A stretch of DNA of 64,000 nucleotides from Geosiphon pyriformis (GCA_016748015.1 JAAOMT010000352.1:248001-312000), one strand, 5' to 3'; positions 1-11,150 are shown, numbered from the stretch's first letter. The notes: generated by a model not told the origin, from the letters alone. Numbers and translations are program-made.

Positions 1-725
1 AAAATTTTTTTATGAATTTTTGATAGTAAGAAACTAATCCTATAAATCCTTGTAGTTCTGTGGTATTTTTGGGTATTTAAAAGTTTTTAATAGTACTGAT
101 TGTTCTAAGATTTGGTTTGACTCCATCTTTGCTAACAATATGTCTAAAAAAGATTAAACTTGTTTTTCCAAAATGACATTTTTCAATGTTTAACTTTAAT
201 TCTGCTTTCCATAATTATTGAAAAACTTCTCATAGATAAATAAGATGAGCTTCAAAGCTTGGTGAATACACATTAGTATTATCAAGATAGACAATTACTG
301 ATTGCCATAAGAGTTCTTCATATACAACATTCATGAATCATTGGAATGTTGCTAGTATATTGCAGAGTTCAAAAGGCATAACATTGAACTTATAGTTTCT
401 TCTTTGAGTGATAAATGCTGTTTTGGGTCGATTTTTTGGATCCATTTCGACTTGCTAGTATCTACTTTCCAAATCTAAAGTTGAAAAGAACTTGGCTTTT
501 TCTAAAGCATCTAACATGTTATCAATTCTTGGAAGAGGGTAGGCATCTCTAATTGTGATGCTGTTGAGCTAATAATAATCTATGCAGAATTTGATTTTTC
601 TATTTTTCTTTTTAATAAGAACTATTGGTAAGGCCCATAGACTTTTTAATGATTAAATCAATCTATTATTGAGCATTTTTTGGATCTTTTCTCTGATAAA
701 TTGGTGGCTGGCAGACAGTACTTGA
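1..725 (-). pseudogene. B1 reverse transcriptase, partial
   Basis: On the minus strand this reads as the fingers and palm of a Ty3/Gypsy reverse transcriptase. I can follow the FCIDYYxLN segment, LPRIDNMLDALE, the TLDL motif before SRYxQVEM, the FNVMPFELCN segment and then the catalytic strand IVYLDNTNVYS near positions 260-295. The last catalytic Asp of YLDD is Asn here. Several TAA/TAG stops interrupt the frame. The enzyme would copy element RNA into DNA inside the virus-like particle. The thumb and RNase H are beyond the window edge. It is inactive as it stands. Confidence 0.8.
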
Positions 726-1183
726 TAAGTTTATTGTTATTTTAGTAGAGCATCTCCTGTGTGGATCTGGTGTTGAACAATATCAGTTTTTCCAAGGTCA
801 TTGTTGTCTTTTGCAAATATGTCTGCAAATTCAGCTATTAGCTATTTTAATTGTCTTTGTTGTTAGGGTTCTAAGGAACTCATGTTGATTTGAGAGAGTT
901 TTTCTTCCAAAAGGTGGTAGTTTTCAGTAGTAGAGATGATATTTGGATTTGGAAATAGTGTATGTCTTATAATTTCGATGAAATTAGAGACAATTTAAGG
1001 GTTTTTATCTTGGAAGATATTACTGTATATAATTCCAATTTCTAATTTGTTCAATAAGACAATAGGGTAATTATTGGGGTTGTAAAATGTAACTCAAAAT
1101 TTTTTCATTCCTTTGAGAATATAAATGTTTGGGATTGAGATTTCATGCTTTAAACAAATTTGTTCATTAGACTCAAAGATTTG

Positions 1184-1770
1184 TTAGATAGTGGTGGGTT
1201 TTAAACAAGTGTAAATTTCATAATGTTCTCCAAAAGATGAAATGGTAATTGGTTGGGGAAGTTGAAGAATCTGGTAGAATTCATTCTGTGCATTAAGAGC
1301 TATGTTTACTGGCATTGTAAATCGTTCAATTGAACCAAAATCTTGAGTTTCTTTTTCACTTTTTCCTAATTGTTCTCTGTTTCTTATTGATTGTAAACCC
1401 AAAATATTGATTAAAGATAGGTAAATTGCTTGGGCAATTTTTTCAGCATGTTCAATTCTGAATAGTTTGTCTGTTTTATTCTACAACATGATGGTAATGT
1501 CTCCAGTATATTCTGCATCTATGACTTCTCTAACATTGATTCCTTTGCTTGCCAATAATGATTTGGATGCAATTTGAATCATTGCTCCAGGTGGAATTTG
1601 AAGAGTGTTTTTGAGATTGATTTTTGTCAAGAACTTTGGTTAGAGAACCAAAGTATCTTTTCTTGGGTATTTTAGATCATATTTAATATCAATCTTGTGT
1701 GCTTTTTTTGGTCTAATTCCTTGACCATGATTGTCAAAATATTTAAGTTGTAGGGGTGATTGATTTTCAA
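1184..1770 (-). pseudogene. B1 dUTPase domain
   Basis: A trimeric-type dUTP pyrophosphatase domain, expected to hydrolyse dUTP to dUMP and keep uracil out of the cDNA. On the minus strand the motifs appear in the family order. Motif 1 is IKYDLKYP near 1675. Motif 2 is ASKSLLASKG near 1545-1575. Motif 3 is VIDAEYTGDI near 1510-1540 and keeps the key Asp and Tyr. Motif 4 is EKIAQAIYL near 1420-1445. The start of motif 5 is QDFGSIERF near 1320-1345. One TAG interrupts the frame between motifs 3 and 4. It sits between the CxxC linker and RT, as in B2 and B4. The domain call rests on motif order and is strong; activity is unlikely because of the stop. Confidence 0.8.
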
Positions 1771-2480
1771 GAAGATAAATGGGAATGGTTGGTAGTTCTT
1801 CTACCCGTTCAGATACTCCAAATTCGATTTCATTTTCATTATTCTCATCTGGCAGGGAAATGCTAAGAGCATAGCATTCTAAACACCATTGGTTATTACA
1901 AGACATAACACATTCTTCACATAATTAAATGTTTATTTGCTCTAATTATTGAATTTGAGCTTTTTTGGTTGGATATGTATAACTTGTAATTTGGTGGTAG
2001 GTTTCTACTTTATCTTCATAATCAAATCCAGCTAATTCTATGGTATACTCAATGTATTCAGCTTTTTTCATTTGGTAGACATTTTCTTGAGCGGCTCTAT
2101 TAATTAATGCCATTGCTAAGTCAAAAATTATTTCAACATCATGAAGGTAGTGGTAAAGTTTATTGAAAGCACTGTTGTATGCTACATCAAATAGTGTTTC
2201 TCTTCTGACTTTTTCTGAAATTGATAAAGCATATTAACAGATTTAATCACATACTTCTTCTCTTATTGCAATATTAATCTAGTTGCATTCTTTTGGTAGC
2301 GTATCTCTACATATAAGGCAAGGAGTGTTGTCCCATTTTTCACTTCTTTTGGGATATCCAAATCGTTCTCTATAGCATGCTTTGCAAAAGTAGTAAGTAT
2401 GAGTTTCATATACCTCTTCTAGAAAAATACATGCTCCTATTGATGAAAGCTTCTTTTTGCAATCTTTGCATCTTAGTGAA
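1771..2480 (-). pseudogene. B1 CxxC-rich linker between protease and dUTPase
   Basis: On the minus strand this begins with CKDCKKKL, followed by FCKAC and then CLIC, and after a gap by CNNQWCLEC near 1890. These are evenly placed Cys pairs of the kind that bind zinc. The same series occurs at the same place in B2 (7880-8690) and B4 (44500-45140), so it is a conserved part of family-B Pol and not chance. A spacer rich in acidic residues follows and leads into dUTPase motif 1. I do not recognise a named family. A nucleic-acid-binding or structural zinc module is an inference. Stops break the frame. Confidence 0.6.
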
Positions 2481-2699
2481 ATGTATGATAGTTCTTTTCA
2501 TGGTTCTGGTGTAGAATACCTAACTTTTTTCCATTCTCTTGATTCTTCAAAAATCTCTTGTTCTGTTTTTTCAGCCTGATTGGATGTTGATCCAAGTGCC
2601 ATATAAGTTTCAGTAAGTGGCATTTCCTTCTTCTCCTCAAATTCAAACACTGGGACTTTTTCTGATCATTTGTTAAAAGTGCCACAAGTAGCAAATACT

Positions 2700-3255
2700 A
2701 TGATGTATTATTCTTGATATGAGATTTTGAGTTCCTGAGTTTCCCAATCTAACTTTGTATTGGCCTTGAGAACCAATCATTTCTAATAAAAGCTTGGTAT
2801 TGAAGTGTATCCATGACTAAAACTTTGACTGAAATAGTAATTTCATCAATAGTAAATGGAAAATTGTCAATTTCTCCTACTGGTGTTTTTTTCATATCAT
2901 CTGCTGTAATAATTACTGTTTGGACTTGTCTGTCAATATTTCGATTGAGTTGTTGCATTAATTGGTAAGTAATAATACTTCCAGCAGATTCACTGTTTAG
3001 AATTAATTAGATAGGCTTTCCTTTTACTGTAGCTTCAGTGTACATGGCAGTAATAGCTTTTTGCTCATTGACTGCTATATTGCTAAGTAAGAATAATGAT
3101 TTATTTGCTTCAAATTCGAATGGGAATATATCTGAAAGGTTGGTATTTTGGGCAATTTGGACTGGTAAAATAGTATTGTTGAAAGGGTTTGATCTTAGTG
3201 CTACAACTTTACCTTCAGAAAGTGTAGGTTGTTGAAAATTCGATTCTTCAGGCAT
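2700..3255 (-). pseudogene. B1 retropepsin-like protease
   Basis: Aspartic protease of the retroviral type, which would mature the Gag-Pol polyprotein. The minus-strand reading runs through AITAMYTEATVKGKPI, a stop, then LILNSESAGSIIT and, downstream, TADDMKKTPVGEIDNFPF and YQAFIRNDW. The catalytic triad that reads DSG in B2 (7442) is NSE here, so the catalytic Asp is lost. A stop lies two codons before the site. The upstream part, from about residue 1 to 60 of the open stretch ending at 3007, is the Gag-protease spacer. Confidence 0.75.
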
Positions 3256-5079
3256 TGTAAGATAACTGGATTAAGTGTAATAATAATTGGGTCTTTGCTG
3301 ATCAGAATTTGGAAAAACCAGTTGATTATTGGAGTTAAATCTGTTGTGGTTTATTAAAAAACGGTTTTGTGATGTGAATTGGTTTTGTAGAACCAATTTT
3401 CTGGCTAGTACTTAATATTGTTGAATGGATGGTGTTTGATATTGCTGAATTGGTAAAGGTTGCTAATATTGTTGCTGCATTAGTTGTGGAGCTGGTTAAT
3501 AGTAATTGTTTTAATTTTGTGGTCTTAGTGAGTAATAAGTTGGTAGTGGGGATTGGTAATAAGATTGTTGTGGTGAAGAGTAATGTTGATTACTCTTGTT
3601 TTGTTAGTCTTTTTGCAATTTCCTGCAATCTTGTTTTCAGTGTCTTAAGATTTCACAATAATGACAATTTTGAAGTTGGTTATTGGATGGTGATCCCAAA
3701 ATTGTTTTGGTTGCATCATTGTGAGAGTTGGTATTTTTGTGATTGTTGCTGCTGTTGTTGTTGGTTTGTGAAATAGTTTTCAACCTTTTTTTGTGAGTTG
3801 GTCTATTTTTTCTTCAGCTGCTAAGCTGGTTTTTCTAATAGCTAAGTTGACAAGTTTGGTGTGGTTTGCTTCTTCCATTGTTATTTCATAGTTCTTTGCA
3901 TGTCTAATGGCAGTTGCTAAGTCTTCTAAAGCATGTAGACAAACTTTCTTAATGAGTTTGTCTTTTAATCCTGCTATGAACTAATCCAAAATTTGGGCAT
4001 CAGAATAGTATTTATTGGTTTCTAATTGTTAAATTTGTTGAAGAAGTTTGTTAAATCTTTCAAGATAGGTTATAACAGTTTCAGATGTTTTTTGTTTGAT
4101 ATTGCGAAAGCAATTATAAAGAGTAATAGAGGTGTTATTGTCAATGAATTGTTATAAGAAAGCATTTTTAAATGCTTGCCAGTTTCCAAATAGTTCTTCT
4201 AAGTTTTCAAACCATTCTTCTGCAGTTTCTTGGAGAAAGTATGAGATTGCTTTGAGCATTCTTGCTGCATTTCAACCATTTGCATCTTCTGCTTTCTGGA
4301 CTTTATTAAGCTATTCTTGAGAACTAGTATCATTGTTTTTACCAGAAATCTTTACAATATAAACAGTTGTCATTTTTTTTCATTTTCTATGGTTTTTTCT
4401 TGTTCTAATTCAGTTTTTTCACTTTCCAAGTTTTCTGAATGATTACTTTTGTTTTCCTATAAGTAATCAATAATATGGTGCTTGTTGATATGGGTTCCTG
4501 CTGTTGAATAGAATTTCTAGGTGACTGAAAATCTTCTGGTCTGGAGAAATGATTAAGTGGTGAATTTGATATTTGTAGTCGAACAAATAAAATTGGAAAG
4601 AGTGTGATTGAGAGTGGAAGTCTGGTGTTAGTTTCTTGTTCTGGAGTTTGCAAGTATTTGGCAGTTATTTTTGGTGTCTTTGAGGTAGTGCTTGAATATT
4701 GCTTTATTTTTTGTTTGCCTCTGTTGCTTGTTTTTGTGTTTAATTCAAGATTAATAGAGTATCTAGACTGTACTGGATATTTTTTTTTACAATACTGAAT
4801 AATGCTATAGTTAAGTTCTTGGAAGTAGGTGGCAAAAGTTTTACTGTTCAGGTCTTCTGTTTCTAATTGTGAATAGTGCACTAAATTATTGTAGAGATTG
4901 CTTCTAACTTCTGAAATATTGTGGTTTCCCAAAAGATAATTGTTGATGTGGTTTTCAATGTATTGGTATATTGATTTCTTGACAACTTCAATTCCATCTG
5001 GGATGTTGAATCTTTGCTTGCAGTGGGTGTAAATTGACTGATAATACTCTAGAATTGTTGTATCTGATATGGTCACCAC
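3256..5079 (-). pseudogene. B1 gag with CCHC zinc knuckle
   Basis: Gag polyprotein that would form the particle shell and bind RNA. The reading starts at an ATG at 5079, 30 bases past the primer-binding site, and stays open for 224 codons. A capsid-like stretch follows (ETAEEWFENLEELF near 4210-4250, then a segment with ITYLERFNKLLQQI). The zinc knuckle lies at 3625-3666 with spacing C-x2-C-x4-H-x4-C, reading CHYCEILRH and ending QDC, with one TGA inside it. A Gln- and Asn-rich tail follows. Several stops separate the parts. Confidence 0.75.
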
Positions 5080-5108
5080 TTTGAATTTGTTGTTGCTGTG
5101 TTATTTCT

Positions 5109-5122
5109 GTGAGAAAGCACCA
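5109..5122 (-). promoter_or_regulatory. B1 primer-binding site
   Basis: Minus-strand TGGTGCTTTCTCAC starts two bases after the LTR end, the usual place for the tRNA 3' end to anneal. It is a variant of TGGTGCTCCCTGTGA seen in B3 and B4 and of the family-A site. The tRNA is not identified. Confidence 0.7.
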
Positions 5123-5124
5123 AA

Positions 5125-6070
5125 TGTTATTGGAGATTTTTGGTCTCTTTTCTTGAATGTTGTTACTGTTTGTCTGTTGTTAATTTCACGTTTTCTGAAA
5201 GCAATTGAACCTCCAATAACTGAATTTATCTTTAAATTATCTCTTATAATTTGAACTGCTGGGCTTATAAGTGGAATTCCTAATTTTGTGCCAGTTACTT
5301 TGTGTAGTTATATTGTAGTAAACATCAACTCTTTCCCAGGAATTGTTTGTCTGAAAACTCACTTAAAATGTGTAGTTACTTTGCTGTGAAAGTTAACTCT
5401 TCTATAAGAATCTTGTCTATAGGCTACTCTAATAATTGTAATAAGAAAATAAAAAAAAATAAAAAAAATGTAAAAGAAATAGGATTTTATCAAAGGAAAC
5501 GTTTTCTATCCAGGCCTAGAGTCACTAACAGATTACTGAAATTGGTAGTTGTGTTGAAAAAATTTCAAGTGCAATAATCAAAGAATTTGGGTTTCGAATA
5601 TTTAATTTTTATTTAAAATATGTAAAGGTGATTTGTTTCATTTAAGATATTTAAAGTAGGATACTATAATAAGATACTATGAGAAGATACATTTTCTTGA
5701 AGAGAGAAGCTTTTCTTTTATACAACTTGCTGTAGTACTAGGCTTTGAACTTGCACTTTTCTCTTTGTTATAATTTGGATAAACTAAAGATATATTTTGG
5801 TGAATTTACAAGTTATTTCACTAAACTATTGATTATTTCGGCCAATTTTTATTAATTTCGGCAAATTTTGACTATGTTAAATGGTTTAGGGTATTGTCAT
5901 CTTAATTTCTATGATACAAATCGGATTATTGATTAAATAATGATATTTGATAATTTGATTAAATAATAAATGCTATTTGAAATAATAATAATATATGCTA
6001 ATTAATAATAGAAATTATAAGAGTAATTTTATGCTAATTAATAACTAAAATTCTACTAATAACAACAACA
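5125..6070 (-). repeat. B1 5' LTR (subfamily B-beta)
   Basis: The inner border is TGTTATTGG on the plus strand at 5125, which reads as an LTR 3' end on the minus strand, next to the primer-binding site. About 560 bases from here recur at 62998-63565. The outer third is very AT-rich and has no gene. The outer end is placed at the run of AACAAC before 6070, because from 6071 the sequence aligns with gag of B2. The shared block includes a run of AAAT/AAAG triplets near 5445-5480. Confidence 0.65.
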
Positions 6071-7330
6071 CCCAAATAAAGCTCAATGATATAGAGAAAG
6101 TTATTACAGCCAATAGATAGAATGATGCAAAAGTTCTCCAAATCATTCCATACTTTCTCTAAGATATTACTGACTTATGGTATCAAAGCTTGGCCAACAA
6201 ATCTTAGGATTTCAATACATTCAAGCTTGTATTTTTACAGTATTTCAGCAATAATAATAATATTAATTGTCTAGTAAATACCTTCACCACTATCAAAGAA
6301 GGAGAAAATGAAGCAGTCACTACATACCTAAGACACTTCTATAAGAATCTGCACCAAATTCAAGCAATCCAAGCTGATTATTTTACAGTGTCACAAATCT
6401 TAAATCAATTCATTAGAGGCCTGCACAGTAGCATCCTTCAATGCATATGTTCATTGCATCCAGCAGACCTCTAAGCCACCATTACAAATGCCAGAGATTT
6501 TGAAGCAGCTAAACTCAAAGCTAACCATGCCCAAGCTGTAAATCTAGTAATAAACAGATCATCTGACTTGGATTCCAAATTAAAGCAATTCAGTGAATCA
6601 ATCAATCAGAAATTAGAGAGATACTTAGCTAACAACAATTAGGCAATTTATCAAACCCCTCAATAATGCAATAATCAAGAAAACTCTAATCATTTCCAAA
6701 ATCAAACACATCTATCATCATTGACCAATCAGCAGTGACAACAAAAAATGTGTGTTTGCCACTATTGTAGTAAATAAGAACATCTACAATTTGACTGTTG
6801 AAAAAAGATAAGTAATCAACAATTGGGAAATCAATATTGAAATCCTGATCACTGGTTTCCAACTCCAAATTATCAATCAAACCTGGAATTATATCATTAG
6901 AATTACCTATCAATAATGCAGCAACCAATCTATCAACTGCCAATATATCAGACTACAACATCTGTAATATATCAACCACAGCTATAAGTAATATATTAGC
7001 CTTAACAAATTCAAACACCACCACAAAACTTACCTCAAAACGAAGCCCAAAGGCTGAGAATGACACAACAAAACTGGAGATTGGTAATAGTAGTCCACCA
7101 ACTGATTCCCAGTTTATCAACTCAACAATCAGAATCTTGTCAGCAAAATTCAGACACAGAATACAACCAAAACCCAAATTTTCAACACTATTTAAGTCTC
7201 TTAGTAAAACCAGAAGACACTTCAACCAAACATTAGGAGTTCAATCAAACACAACTGCTCACCAGCAATATACCTCCAGCTACCATCACCAACAATGAAT
7301 CATTAGCAGCAATTTTCTCATTCAAAAATC
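6071..7330 (+). pseudogene. B2 gag, capsid to zinc knuckle and tail
   Basis: The reading resumes in the capsid domain, matching the B4 gag at ADSWYQSLA (here DLWYQSLA near 6172) and the stretch with FLQYF and TTYLRHFYKNLHQI. The zinc knuckle occupies 6757-6798 with exact C-x2-C-x4-H-x4-C spacing (CHYCSK, stop, EHLQFDC). The single stop inside it is TAA. A Gln/Asn-rich tail to about 7330 includes several stops and leads into protease. Gag would package element RNA. The N-terminal part is missing. Confidence 0.75.
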
Positions 7331-7720
7331 AAAGAACTGTTATCTATGCCCTTGTTTAGTGAAGTCACTCTCAAAGAAAAACCAATTACCACCATGTACA
7401 CTGATGCTAAAGTTGATAACCACTTCATCAAACTCATATTAGATAGTGGGTTAGCAGGCAGCATCATCACATGACAAATCATAAACCAATTAGGTCACCA
7501 AGTTGATTGTACTGCCAGCACCAGAATTATAACAGCAAATAGAGCAACCAAAACTCCAATTGGCAAAATTGACAACTTACCCATTAAAATCAACAGCATT
7601 ATAGTACTTATTAAAGTTCTTGTGATAGAAGCAACACAGTACCAGACACTCATTGGCAATAATTGGTTGTTCAAGACCAATGCAATACTTGACTGGAACA
7701 CATAGGAGCTCCAACTTAGC
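7331..7720 (+). pseudogene. B2 retropepsin-like protease with intact DSG
   Basis: Retroviral-type aspartic protease. The open stretch runs KEKPITTMYTDAKV, then LILDSGLAGSIIT with the catalytic DSG codons at 7442-7450, then TANRATKTPIGKIDNLPI and YQTLIGNNWLF near 7640-7675. B1 and B4 have Asn in place of the catalytic Asp, so this copy shows the family's ancestral state. A TGA follows the active-site strand, 21 bases after the SIIT codons begin, and a TAG ends the block at about 7704, so the protein is still broken. Confidence 0.8.
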
Positions 7721-7879
7721 CAAAATGATTAACACACACATGTACCAGCCACATGTGGCCACTTCAAGCCTATTACCATGCCATCAGCACCCCTTATTGA
7801 GTTCGACAATGAAGAAAAAAAACCTACCTGGGAGGCATATCAAATTTTGTGAGCCAACAATGACCATAATGAGCTACTA

Positions 7880-8896
7880 TTGATTCTAGACTGGGAAAAA
7901 AAAAACAAAGAAAAAGAGAAAGAAAGGGAAGAAGACAGATCTGAAGAAACCAATGACACCACAGAAACTAGCAATTGGGAAAATTTATACTCTACAGATA
8001 CCAGGCCAAAACTGTCTTATATTCCCCTTAGATACAAAGACTGCAAGAAGAAACTGTTTTCTATGGGAGCTTGGATCATACCAGATGAAGATTACTGGAT
8101 GCAAACTCATTACTATTGCAAACTATGCCATCACAAACACTATGAGTACCCTAAAAGACAAAACAAGTGGGACAATGAACCATGTCTTGCTTATGGTAAA
8201 CAATTATTGGACAAAGGCATGTGGAATAACATTCCTAAATAAAGAGAAACATATGACACTTTGTGCCAGTACATGATTCTTATAAGCAATTGGGTCAGTT
8301 GTAGAACACTTATTATTGCCATCTGACACCAAGCAATCTCTTGCTTGAACAGTTACCCTCATAACAAAGACAAAATCTGGCAAATAGCCAATGCCAAAAT
8401 AGAAAGCACTTTACCCAGTGAGATTTTGAAAATAAAAAACAACTCTTCAGAACCAGTTGACATTGTTCTTATTCCCAATCCAAACATATTCTTAGATATT
8501 AAGACAGACCCAGAGAAATTTTACAAGCATTACCAAAACTTAGCACCAATAAGAGAAGAGCAGAAACAGCACTTAGAAGAAATAAATACCCAATTATGTG
8601 ACCACTGTTTGATTCCATATAACTTCCAGTATTGCAATAAGTGTGACCTCATTTACAATCTACCAACACACATGATCTACATGATTCCAGAGGAAAACAA
8701 ACCAATTAACAGCTGTGTATTGGAATTGGGATTACTGTTCAATTCTGATTCAAACTTCAACAACAATGACAATGAAAACAATGGTTCCAGCTCTATGCAA
8801 ATTGACAACAACAGCAATGATAATTCAGATTCAAATTTAAACCCTAAACAATATATTGCACTTTCTGATTTTACCAAGGAGCAGAAACTGAGATGA
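7880..8896 (+). pseudogene. B2 CxxC-rich linker with low-complexity spacer
   Basis: Two open stretches, 7880-8242 and 8345-8896, with one frame break between them. The first has a charged Lys/Glu run, then KDCKKKLFSMGAWI, YYCKLCHHKHYEYP and a site reading EPCLAYGKQL (second Cys of CLxC changed to Tyr). The second has LREEQ-type helical sequence, then CDHCLIPYNFQYCNKCDLIYNLP, two CxxC pairs ten residues apart. A spacer rich in Asn, Asp and Ser follows near residues 130-160 and leads to dUTPase motif 1. The module recurs in B1 and B4. Its function is not known to me. The Cys pairs suggest zinc binding. Confidence 0.65.
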
Positions 8897-8929
8897 TTTA
8901 GCAATAATGATAAAAGTATTATGTCCGAA

Positions 8930-9340
8930 TATACACATAATACTAATATAGGGTTTGATCTGAGATATCCAGAAAAAGATGTCATCAAATTGGAATCATA
9001 CTTATGTACTTGCATTGATCTCAAAGTAGTACTGGAAATTCTAGCAATCACAATGGTTTAATTAGCATCTAGGAATAGCTTAGCAAAAAAGAGAATCAAT
9101 ATCAGAGGAGGAATAATTGATGCAAAATATATAAGAAATATTATTGCTATGCTACAAAATGATTCAGAAAAGACCTATATTATAGAGCCAAACAAAAAAA
9201 TAGCACAAGCAATATTCCTGTCTCTGGTTAAAATAGCTTAATTAGTATTAATAGAAAACAGGGAAAAATTAAGAATTACAGCTAGAAAGATATAGGAATT
9301 CGGATCAACAGATAAAATAGATGTACCAGTTAATATGGCA
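8930..9340 (+). pseudogene. B2 dUTPase domain, all five motifs
   Basis: Trimeric dUTPase fold, read in the same frame as the preceding linker. Motif 1 is IGFDLRYP at 8948. Motif 2 is ASRNSLAKK at 9065. Motif 3 is GGIIDAKYIRNI near 9107, with the catalytic Asp at 9119. Motif 4 is KKIAQAIFL near 9196. Motif 5 is EFGSTDK at 9296, the Gly-rich P-loop-like end. Three in-frame stops (9059, about 9238, 9293) are TAA or TAG at places where the aligned copies carry Gln. The domain stands between protease and RT, unlike lentiviruses (after RT) and betaretroviruses (before protease). The call is strong; the copy is dead. Confidence 0.85.
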
Positions 9341-9800
9341 GAGGAAAAAATTGTTGACAAAGGAAAAATTATCTTCACTCATCAATCAATTTCCATTTCA
9401 CCATATGACTAGTACATGGTAACTATAGAAAGAAAAATAAAGGATCAGGTACAGATTTTTGAGGCAGAAGCAATACTTTGTGAATTAAGAAAAATTAGAT
9501 TAGTCAATCTATACATACCAGCCAAAAACCACAGGCACATCAAAATTCCCATTTACAACAACATGGAAAACACCATTGAAATACCAAAAATAACCACTAT
9601 TAGATATTTAAGCACTGAAGTCAAAAACCAATCACCAAGCACTATTTCAGACTCTTCACAACTTTGTGAATATATAGATATCACATTACAAACAATATAT
9701 GAATAAGAAGAATGTTATCTGCTCCAACCAAAACAATTGAAACAGATGAATTTGGAAAACTTAGACCCACTTCAACATATGCAGCTCAAAATGTTACTTA
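9341..9800 (+). pseudogene. B2 spacer between dUTPase and RT
   Basis: The open stretch 9416-9706 (96 codons) continues the polyprotein, with TRYLSTEVK-like sequence and an acidic end. It aligns in place with the spacers of B1 and B4 but has no motif I can name. It is part of Pol and not a separate gene. Confidence 0.5.
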
Positions 9801-10690
9801 ACAACTTTAACAACATCTTTGCCAGCAAAAACAATTTTGGCCATACTGATATCATCCAGCATTAGATTAAGACTGAAGATGCAATGTCAATCAAACAAAA
9901 AGCATACAGAGTACCACCAGCCAGCCATGAAATCATTCATCAAGAAATCAATCAAATGCTTAACAATGGGCTAATTCAGCCATTAATGAGCCCATAGTTA
10001 TTACCAGTAGTACTAGTCTGTAAGAAAAATAAGAAAATCTGCTTTTGTGTAGATTACTGGAAACTGAATGGAGTAACAAAAAAAGATATCCAACTTCAAA
10101 GATCCAAGAACTGTTTGATGCTTTTGAAGAAAAAAAATGGTTTTTAACTTTAGACTTGGATAGTAGTTACTGGCAAGTAGCCATAAAGCTAGAGGATAAA
10201 AAGAAAATAGCATTTATGATTCGAAAAAAAAATTTCAAATTTGAGGTTATACCATTTGGCTTGATGAATGCTTCTGCCACATTTCAATAACTCATGGAAA
10301 TTGTTTATACTAGACTACTATGGAAATTAGTAGTCATATACTTGGATAACACCAATGTGTTTTCAAAAACATTTGATGATTATCTGCATCATTTCTAATA
10401 AGTATTTGAAAGATTCAGACAAGCAGGATCGAAGTTAAATGCCAACAAATGTTTCTTTGGCAAAACAGAACTCAAGTTTTTGGAACATGTTGTGAGCAAA
10501 GATGGTATCAAAATGGATTCAGATAAGATTAAGATTGTTAAAAACTTTGCAACATCAAATAATCTCATGGAATTAAGAGCATTCTTGGAATTTGCTAGAT
10601 ACTACCACCACTTTATTAAAGACTTTTCCAAAATAGCTCAACCACTACACCAACTCCAAACAAAGAACACCAAATACAAATAGACTGAAA
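9801..10690 (+). pseudogene. B2 reverse transcriptase
   Basis: Ty3/Gypsy RT. It begins with the typical entry AYRVPPASHEIIHQEINQML near 9904, then FCVDYWKLNGV, a frame shift near 10085, LTLDLDSSYWQVAIK, FEVIPFGLMNASATFQ and the catalytic strand VIYLDNTNVFS near 10333-10365, in which YLDD has become YLDN. The thumb reads KCFFGKTELKFLEHVVSKDGIK and then RAFLEFARYYHHFIKDFSKIAQPL. Stops occur at 10287, near 10398 and at 10681. The enzyme is not functional as encoded. Confidence 0.85.
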
Positions 10691-11150
10691 CTCAGCAAGA
10701 AGCTTTTGATATGCTGAAAAGAAAACTTATTCAAGCTCCAGTATTGATTTATTCAGATCATAGCAAGACATTTATAATTACAACAGATGCATCAAATCAA
10801 GCTTTGGGAGTGGTACTATTTCAAAAAAAACCAGATAGATGAGAACACCCAGTAGCTTATGCCAGTAGAAGCTTAAGTCCAGCTGAAAAGAACTATAGAA
10901 CTTTAGCACTAGAACACTTAGCTATCTATTGAGCTGTCATTAAATAGAAAGAATACTTAAGTCAAAAGTTTGATGTATATACTGATCATAAAAGATTGAC
11001 TTCAATCCAGAAGCAAAAATTTGGAGACAATTGCCATGCCAGATAGAAAATAGAACTTTCATTATTTAATTATACAGTACATTACAAAAAAAGAAAAAAA
11101 AATGGAAATGCCAATGGTCTGTTACAAATGAGACAAATCTAAAAACATTT
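10691..11150 (+). pseudogene. B2 RNase H
   Basis: RNase H domain that would remove RNA from the hybrid. It shows FIITTDASNQALGVVLFQ near 10771 (first catalytic Asp), HPVAYASRSLSPAEKNYRTLALEHLAIY (the Glu is present) near 10850-10930 and DVYTDHKRLT near 10972. Three stops (TGA, TGA and TAG) break it. The context between RT and integrase is normal for the group. Confidence 0.8.

Larger units (their letters stand above)
1..6070 (-). mobile_element. Ty3/Gypsy LTR retrotransposon B1, cut by the window edge
   Basis: Read on the minus strand, the order is LTR, primer-binding site, gag with a CCHC knuckle, protease, a CxxC-rich linker, dUTPase and reverse transcriptase, after which the window ends. 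RNase H, integrase and the 3' LTR would lie further left. All coding parts contain stops. The right end abuts the middle of the gag of B2, which is in the opposite orientation, so B1 most simply inserted into B2. The LTR differs from that of B2 and B3 but matches the one at 62998, so family B has at least two LTR subfamilies. Family assignment is firm; the outer LTR border near 6070 is uncertain by several bases because of an AAC repeat. Confidence 0.85.

Noticed and set aside
3429-3776. A plus-strand frame of 115 codons rich in Val, Asn and Cys
   Set aside because: It is the reverse of the Gln/Asn-rich tail and knuckle of B1 gag.
5600-6060. A host intergenic region between B1 and B2
   Set aside because: Part matches the B-beta LTR at 63480-63565, and it lies between the shared LTR part and gag of B2; more simply the outer part of the B1 LTR. 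The last 350 bases have no second copy here to prove it.
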